DNA of 10,248 nt from an uncultured Acetatifactor sp. (GTDB taxonomy: Bacteria; Bacillota; Clostridia; Lachnospirales; Lachnospiraceae), in the NCBI GenBank assembly GCA_948496895.1, contig CAOOJO010000059.1, positions 1 through 10,248 of the forward strand. Direction: 5' to 3'. Below the pieces are notes generated by a model. That model saw nothing but the letters and a program-made list of their open reading frames with translations. It did not search any database and was not told the DNA's origin. Shown here in pieces: positions 5,813 through 10,248 of the stretch (positions are counted from its first letter, which is position 1; every line of letters begins with the position of its first letter). A program made the translations under genes and the position numbers.

Positions 5813-8014
5813 CCCGATGCAGAACAGCAGCAGGCCGAAGGACAGGCTCCGCTGGATGATGCGGTTGGTCTCCCTGAACTGCTCGTTCTTCACCGCCGCC
5901 AGGTGCAGGTAGTCCCTGTGGAGAGGGCTTTTCCTGCGCCAGGTATGGTTGCCGAGAGCCTGAATCGCGTTCAGCGCCCGGCCCAGGCTCTCTGTGAGCA
6001 CATTGCCCTCGGGGCGCTCATGGGGTAGGGGGCTGTCCCGGTACAGGGTCTTTCGCAATGCCACCACCAGGCCGTCCGCCAGGCTGTCCAGAATCCTGCA
6101 GAGCACTCCGGCTATTGTGGACAGGGTCTTTAAAATCAGCGGGCTGCTGAGGATCCTGTCCAGGGCATTGCAGATACCGCCCAGGAGCCAGGGCAGGAAG
6201 CGGAGCATCAGGGGCCTGTAGATAAGCTCCTCCAAATCCAGCCATTTGGGCCAGATGTCCATATATTCCCCTTTGCTGTTACGCAGGCGCCTTCGGATGA
6301 ACGCCAGATACACTGCCGTGCCTATTCCGATGGAAATCAGGCCGCCCTTCAGGTTTCCCGGGCTGAAGTAATGCACCGTGTGTCCTGTTTCCGTAATCTG
6401 CAGGAAGCCCTGGGCCAGGCCCGCTGCCCTGTCCATGAGGGCGTGGGGGCACAGGCCCCAGATGAGCAGCAGGGCCGCGCTTCCCGCCAGGGCAAAGGCG
6501 GAGGCCGGACTCATATACCGCTTCATCCCGTCATATTTCTCCTGCAGCGCGGGATCCCCGTTTTTTTCCACAAAAACCGCCACGAACAGCTTAGTCATGT
6601 AGGCCACGGTCAGGCCGCCGGAGAACAGGAACGCGCACTCCAGGAGCCGCATCCCCAGGCCGCCCCCATATTCCACGATGCTCTCATGCAGCAATGTCTT
6701 GCTGACGTAGCCGCCGAAGAGGGGGATTCCGCCGATGGCCAGGGCTCCTGTCAGGAAGATGGCTTTCAGCAGGGGCTTTTTTCTGCCAAAGCCCCGGATA
6801 TCGTTGAGGTTCAGGGCGTGGGCGTTCATGTAGACCGCGCCTGCTGCCAGGAACAGCACCAGCTTTATCAGGGAATGGTTCACCATGTGCAGGAATGTCC
6901 CGTGGGCTGCCAATGTGCGGTATTCCGCATTCCCCTCCAGGCCGGGCAGGCTGAGCATCCCGATTCCTATCAGGATGAAGCCTATCTGGGACATGGACGA
7001 GCAGGCCAGCGTCCGCTTCAGATCCACGGAGAATACGGCAAGCACAGCGCCCCCCAGCATGGTGGCCGCCCCCAGGGCCAGTATCAGCAGGCTCCAGGCC
7101 CTGTCCTGGGGGAACAGGCAGCAGCCCAGGATCAGGATGCCGTAGATGCCGGTTTTGGTCAGGATGCCGGAGAGCAGGGCGGAGGCAGGGGCAGGGGCCA
7201 CGGGATGGGCCTTGGGCAGCCAGATGTGCAGGGGGAAGGCCCCGGCCTTGGCGCCGAAGCCGAAGAGCAGGCAGGCTCCCGCGGCGTAGAGCGTGTTTTT
7301 CTGCTGGCGGACTGCCACGGCATTGAGCGCGTCTTTCTGCTGGCAGGCTGCCACTGCACTGGGCAGCTCCTGGATAGTCAGCGTGCCCAGCTGGTGGTAG
7401 AGCAGGAAGACGCCCATGAGCATCACCAGGCCCCCTGTCACCGCTACGGCCAGGTAGGTGGCGGCAGCCCGCAGCGCCGGCCCGTTCTCCTCCTGGGCCA
7501 CCCATACGTAGGAGGTAAAGGACATGATTTCAAAGAAGACAAAGGTGGTATATAAGTCCGCGGACAGGAACACGCCCATGGTGGCTCCCAGCGTCCACAG
7601 CAGGAAGAGATAGAAGCGGCCGCGGTGGTGGTGATGGGCGAAGTATTCCCTGGAGAGAATCGCGGCCATCATCCACATGAACGCGGCCACGCAGCCGTAG
7701 ACGCACCGGAATCCGTCCAGAGCAAAGTGCAGGCCCAGGCCGCAGACACCGGGGATGTCCAGGGATAGGATCGGCTTCGCGCCATTGCCCATGGCAGAAA
7801 ATGACACGATTGTCATAACGATGAATTCCAGCACCACAAAGGACGCTACAAGCAAGTCGCGCAGCGTCCCCCCGGATTCCCGGCCACGGGCATTTGCCTC
7901 TTTTTTTCCATCCGCCCGCCCTGCCAGATAGGCCAGAAGCCCAGCGGCAAAGGGGAAAAATATCAAAAATGCCAATCCTGTCTCCAATTTCGTCACCCTC
8001 CATGCCAAATCCAT
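5777..8014 (-). CDS. Proton-conducting antiporter subunit (MrpD/NuoM/HyfB-like)
   Basis: A 745-residue polytopic membrane protein of the Proton_antipo_M family, which carries protons or couples them to Na+ in Mrp antiporters, complex I and membrane-bound hydrogenases. Key features: a TM5-type glutamate in VFFEIMSFTS (Glu162), a lysine in the GFGAKAGAFPLHIWLPKAHP block (Lys256), the SGILTKTGIYG block (Lys287), KRTLACSSMSQIGFI, and VNHSLIKLVLFLAAG (His380, Lys384). After the ~14-helix core comes a long C-terminal region (about 510-745) with further helices, ending LLYLIWW, longer than plain MrpD and more like HyfB/NuoL-sized subunits. The start at 8014 is chosen because GGAGGA lies about 5 bases upstream; extending the frame to 8203 would add 63 unlikely residues overlapping the ATPase gene. 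It is 37 bases downstream of that ATPase gene and probably co-transcribed. Which complex it joins is unknown from this window. Confidence 0.9.
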   Translation of the reverse strand: MDLAWRVTKLETGLAFLIFFPFAAGLLAYLAGRADGKKEANARGRESGGTLRDLLVASFVVLEFIVMTIVSFSAMGNGAKPILSLDIPGVCGLGLHFALDGFRCVYGCVAAFMWMMAAILSREYFAHHHHRGRFYLFLLWTLGATMGVFLSADLYTTFVFFEIMSFTSYVWVAQEENGPALRAAATYLAVAVTGGLVMLMGVFLLYHQLGTLTIQELPSAVAACQQKDALNAVAVRQQKNTLYAAGACLLFGFGAKAGAFPLHIWLPKAHPVAPAPASALLSGILTKTGIYGILILGCCLFPQDRAWSLLILALGAATMLGGAVLAVFSVDLKRTLACSSMSQIGFILIGIGMLSLPGLEGNAEYRTLAAHGTFLHMVNHSLIKLVLFLAAGAVYMNAHALNLNDIRGFGRKKPLLKAIFLTGALAIGGIPLFGGYVSKTLLHESIVEYGGGLGMRLLECAFLFSGGLTVAYMTKLFVAVFVEKNGDPALQEKYDGMKRYMSPASAFALAGSAALLLIWGLCPHALMDRAAGLAQGFLQITETGHTVHYFSPGNLKGGLISIGIGTAVYLAFIRRRLRNSKGEYMDIWPKWLDLEELIYRPLMLRFLPWLLGGICNALDRILSSPLILKTLSTIAGVLCRILDSLADGLVVALRKTLYRDSPLPHERPEGNVLTESLGRALNAIQALGNHTWRRKSPLHRDYLHLAAVKNEQFRETNRIIQRSLSFGLLLFCIGLALTLLYLIWW
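7284..7355 (-). repeat. 36-bp tandem duplication within the antiporter gene
   Basis: Bases 7284-7319 and 7320-7355 match at 29 of 36 positions. They encode two adjacent 12-residue units, AVAACQQKDALN and AVAVRQQKNTLY, in the hydrophilic loop ahead of the conserved GFGAKAG helix. The frame is kept. Divergence between units shows the duplication is not recent. Confidence 0.8.
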
Positions 8015-8051
8015 CAGTTCCTCCCGCGCCTCCAGGCATGCCGTCCAATGC

Positions 8052-9344
8052 CTAGAGCAGCTCTCTGGTCTTCCTGGCCAGATACAGGGGAAGATTGGTG
8101 ATAGCCCCGTCCTTCCGGTATCCCCGCCTGGAAAAGCGTATCGCTGATTCCGGTCTGCGCTCAGAAACATAGCGCTTGAAAGAGGGCGCAGACCTGTCCT
8201 CACCGCCCTTGGCCTCTATGGGAATAATCTCTGTCCCATGCTGCACCACAAAGTCGATCTCACTGCTCTTGTCAGAAAAGTACCGGGGCGCAGTCTGGAA
8301 TTGCCCGCGGAGCTGCTGCAGGATGAAGTTTTCCGTCAGCGGCCCCTTGAACTGATAGTCGCTTTTCAGCAGAATCGCGCTATTGTCTATCCCCGCCATC
8401 TGCTTCAGCAGTCCTGTGTCAAAGAGGAACAGCTTGAACTGGTCCAATCTGTCAAAAGCGGCAAGCGGATGCTCCATTTTCGCCACATTGTATACCCGGT
8501 TCAGCATTCCGGCGGAAACCAGCCACTCGATGGCTTCCTCGAAATCCCTGGCCCTGCCGCCCTCCCGGACAGCGCCGTACATGAATTTCTCATTCGCCTT
8601 GGCGAGCTGGGAGACGATGCTGCGGAACACCATGAGGATGCGCCCGCTGTTCACCTTGCCATTGTGCTTGGAAAAGTCATATTCATAGACCTCTATCAGC
8701 TCCCGCTGGATTCTGGACACTCTGGACGGATCATTATATCTTATCCAGGAGTCCACGCACTCCGGCATCCCTCCTATGATGAAGTAATAATTGCAGGCCT
8801 GGGAAAGGCGGTTGTGGAAAAGCTCCTCTATGGGCTGTCCCTTCTGGATATCGACATAATAGGCATAGAGGGATGGCTCCAGGGCCTCCAGGAATTCGTC
8901 AAAGGTCAGGGGCGCGATGTCCAGCAGATTGACCATGCCCACCGGATAGGATTTGGGCTGGGCCAGCAGCGTCCCCAGAAGACTGCCTGCCGCCAGGATA
9001 TGGTACTCCCCTGCCCTTTCCCTGAAATATTTCAGGGCGTTCAAAGCCGATGGGCATTCCTGTATTTCGTCAAAGGCAATCAGCGTCTCTCCGGGCAGGA
9101 TCTTCTCTCCGGCAATCAGGGACAGCAGCTCAATGATGCGCTGAGGATTTTTGTTCGCCTCGAAAACAGATTTCAGCTCCTCTTCCTCATCGAAGTTAAA
9201 ATAGACAAAGTGTTCATAGCAGCTTCGTCCGAACTCCTTCATCAGCCAGGTCTTGCCCACCTGTCTGGCTCCTTTCAACACCATGGGCTTGCGGTCTTCG
9301 CTGTCCTTCCATCGAATCAGGTCCTCCAGGGCGTTCCGCCTCAT
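8052..9344 (-). CDS. AAA+ ATPase with C-terminal DUF4143 domain
   Basis: A 430-residue soluble ATPase of usual family length. The AAA_14-type N-terminal domain shows Walker A GARQVGKT (25-32), Walker B TLIAFDEIQ (Asp92, Glu93) and a sensor-1-like ILAAGSLLG with the family's following PVGMVNLLDIAPLTFDEFL. A central helical winged region follows. The C-terminal DUF4143 domain contains GPLTENFILQQL and SEIDFVVQHG...IPIEAKGG, whose Asp and Glu-x-Lys resemble a PD-(D/E)xK nuclease core. Members are very numerous in anaerobic Firmicutes and Bacteroidetes and mostly uncharacterised. The ATG at 9344 begins a typical family N-terminus, with AAAGGA about ten bases upstream. It sits between two antiporter-type genes on the same strand, which is unusual company for this family. 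A role in DNA processing or defence is possible but not shown. Confidence 0.92.
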   Translation of the reverse strand: MRRNALEDLIRWKDSEDRKPMVLKGARQVGKTWLMKEFGRSCYEHFVYFNFDEEEELKSVFEANKNPQRIIELLSLIAGEKILPGETLIAFDEIQECPSALNALKYFRERAGEYHILAAGSLLGTLLAQPKSYPVGMVNLLDIAPLTFDEFLEALEPSLYAYYVDIQKGQPIEELFHNRLSQACNYYFIIGGMPECVDSWIRYNDPSRVSRIQRELIEVYEYDFSKHNGKVNSGRILMVFRSIVSQLAKANEKFMYGAVREGGRARDFEEAIEWLVSAGMLNRVYNVAKMEHPLAAFDRLDQFKLFLFDTGLLKQMAGIDNSAILLKSDYQFKGPLTENFILQQLRGQFQTAPRYFSDKSSEIDFVVQHGTEIIPIEAKGGEDRSAPSFKRYVSERRPESAIRFSRRGYRKDGAITNLPLYLARKTRELL

Positions 9345-9411
9345 GCCGCCACCGTCCTTTCCAACACTACGGTTTTCCTGAAAATATATGTTCCATCCCT
9401 TCTCTGTATCG

Positions 9412-9440
9412 GATGCCGTCTTTGCTCAGCATCTGGCATC
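9412..9440 (-). other. Possible hairpin in the 5' leader of the ATPase mRNA
   Basis: GATGCC (9412-9417) and GGCATC (9435-9440) form a 6-bp outer stem, and the inner TGCT/AGCA can pair around a single base. It lies between the candidate promoter and the start codon, in a leader of roughly 90 bases. Regulation through it is only a possibility. Confidence 0.35.
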
Positions 9441-9443
9441 TCT

Positions 9444-9472
9444 AGTATTGCACGTTTTTCCGAGTTTCACAA
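9444..9472 (-). promoter_or_regulatory. Candidate promoter of the DUF4143 ATPase gene
   Basis: On the minus strand TTGTGA (9467-9472) and AATACT (9444-9449) are separated by 17 bp. Both boxes are imperfect, so the promoter would be weak or activator-dependent. One copy of the repeated GAAAAACGTGCA element fills the spacer and a second lies just upstream of the -35 box, which supports regulated expression. Confidence 0.5.
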
Positions 9473-9558
9473 CCTATTTCTGCACGTTTTTCTTAAAATT
9501 TATGGTTCACTTCTTCACATTATTCCGGCATTTACGTCTCTGATTTCGCACTTTTTTC
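9449..9558 (-). repeat. Four ~33-bp-spaced repeats upstream of the ATPase gene
   Basis: Plus-strand copies: TGCACGTTTTTC at 9449-9460 and again, identical, at 9481-9492; TTCACATTATTC at 9514-9525 (9 of 12 match); CGCACTTTTTTC at 9547-9558 (10 of 12). Start-to-start spacing is 32, 33 and 33 bp, about three DNA turns. Three copies are preceded by a TTTC- or TTCT-like sequence. All have the same orientation and occupy nearly the whole gap between the antiporter stop codon (9576) and the candidate promoter. Confidence 0.75.
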
Positions 9559-9575
9559 TAAAAGCCTCTGTAAAA

Positions 9576-10248
9576 TCACATTGTCCCAAAGGCAACCGCC
9601 TCCAGCATTTTTATGACAGGCCCGGAGCGCAGCCCAAAGCACACGATCAATGCCGCGAACACAAGCAGGGGCACCAGCATCCGCCACCCCGGCTCTCTCA
9701 CATCCTCTATGGTGCCGTAATCGAAATCCTTTTTGGGAAAAAAGACCCTTACCACGATGCCAATCATATAAATCGCCGTCAGCAGGGCCGACAGAAGCAA
9801 TGCCGCCACTCCCGCGTAGGCCAGCGGCTCCCCGCATTCCACCGCCGCCCCTGCCAGATACCACTTGCTGACAAAGCCGCACAGCCCCGGCACCCCCATC
9901 AGGGCCAGGGCCGCCACCGTGAAGCACAGGAACACCCTGGGCATCCTCCGGCCCAGCCCGTCCAGCTCATGGACGTAATTCCGGCCTGTCTGGTGGATCA
10001 CCGCCCCGGCGCAGAGGAAGGAGCATATCTTCATGAAGGAGTGGAACACCAGATGGGCCAGGGCCCCCGTCATCCCCAGGGGCGTCATCAGGGTCACGCC
10101 AAAGAGAATATAGGACAGGTTGCTCACCGTGGACCAGGCCAGCCGCCTTTTGAAATGGGTCTCCTTCACCGCCCGGCTGCAGCCGTACACACTGGTGAAG
10201 ACCACCAGCCCCCTCACCACCCGCTGGGCCCAGGTGCAGTCTATATCC
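9576..10248 (-). CDS. Proton-conducting antiporter subunit, C-terminal part (partial, 5' end outside window)
   Basis: The last ~223 residues of a second Proton_antipo_M protein, similar to MrpD or complex I subunit 5-like subunits. The frame is open to the window edge; the GTG at 10220 is internal because the upstream codons (TWAQRVV) continue the family pattern. Recognisable blocks are KRRLAWSTVSNLSYILFG, HLVFHSFMKICSFLCAGA with the conserved His/Lys helix, VHELDGLGRRMP, and ALALMGVPGLCGFVSKWYL, followed by further hydrophobic helices and a short tail. It would be an integral subunit of the same cation/proton transporter as the protein at 5777-8014, whose gene lies downstream on the same strand but beyond the DUF4143 ATPase gene. 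No clear terminator follows its TGA. Confidence 0.9.
   Translation of the reverse strand, partial: DIDCTWAQRVVRGLVVFTSVYGCSRAVKETHFKRRLAWSTVSNLSYILFGVTLMTPLGMTGALAHLVFHSFMKICSFLCAGAVIHQTGRNYVHELDGLGRRMPRVFLCFTVAALALMGVPGLCGFVSKWYLAGAAVECGEPLAYAGVAALLLSALLTAIYMIGIVVRVFFPKKDFDYGTIEDVREPGWRMLVPLLVFAALIVCFGLRSGPVIKMLEAVAFGTM

Noticed and set aside
6371..7555. A 394-codon open frame on the plus strand opposite the antiporter gene
   Set aside because: Its Gln/His/Gly-rich composition is that of a shadow of a membrane protein gene, and no domain or ribosome site supports it.
8015..8203. N-terminal extension of the antiporter frame by 63 residues
   Set aside because: It overlaps the ATPase gene, is not membrane-like, and a better ribosome site precedes the ATG at 8014.

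Overview
The window looks like chromosomal DNA of a gut Firmicute of class Clostridia, most likely a Lachnospiraceae relative. This is inferred from family content (KtrAB potassium uptake, a PadR/DUF2812 pair, a DUF4143 ATPase, a DUF2961/GH172 glycosidase, Mrp-like antiporter subunits), strong GGAGG ribosome sites, and GC-rich core genes beside AT-richer accessory genes. No rRNA, tRNA, CRISPR array, transposase or integrase was seen.

Layout. 1-740 (+): 3' part of a TrkH/KtrB potassium channel subunit. 750-1696 (+): a self-contained promoter, PadR repressor and DUF2812 membrane protein. 1869-2549 (+): KtrA, the cytosolic RCK partner of KtrB, with its own promoter. 2556-2656: a decayed copy of the 3' end of the GH172 gene, then a strong hairpin. 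2692-4386 (-): an AT-rich AlbA_2/HATPase_c_4/winged-helix protein with a 13/14-nt DNA repeat in its linker. 4471-5499 (-): a GH172 (DUF2961) enzyme with its own promoter. 5777-8014 (-): a large antiporter/complex-I-like membrane subunit whose 3' end is followed by an imperfect 40-bp copy of itself. 8052-9344 (-): an AAA+/DUF4143 ATPase preceded by four repeats spaced about 33 bp apart. 9576-10248 (-): 3' part of a second antiporter-type subunit.

The conserved backbone concerns ion traffic: K+ uptake (KtrB with KtrA) and proton-coupled cation transport (two Proton_antipo_M subunits). Each unit is interrupted by an accessory gene or gene pair carrying its own control DNA: PadR-DUF2812 between ktrB and ktrA, and the DUF4143 ATPase between the two antiporter subunits. 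The AlbA_2 gene sits between two copies of the GH172 3' end. The most notable features are these insertions, the duplicated 3' ends, the reading-frame-toggling repeat in the AlbA_2 gene and the periodic repeats upstream of the ATPase. No known defence system can be named from the sequence, and a role for either ATP-binding protein in defence would be speculation.
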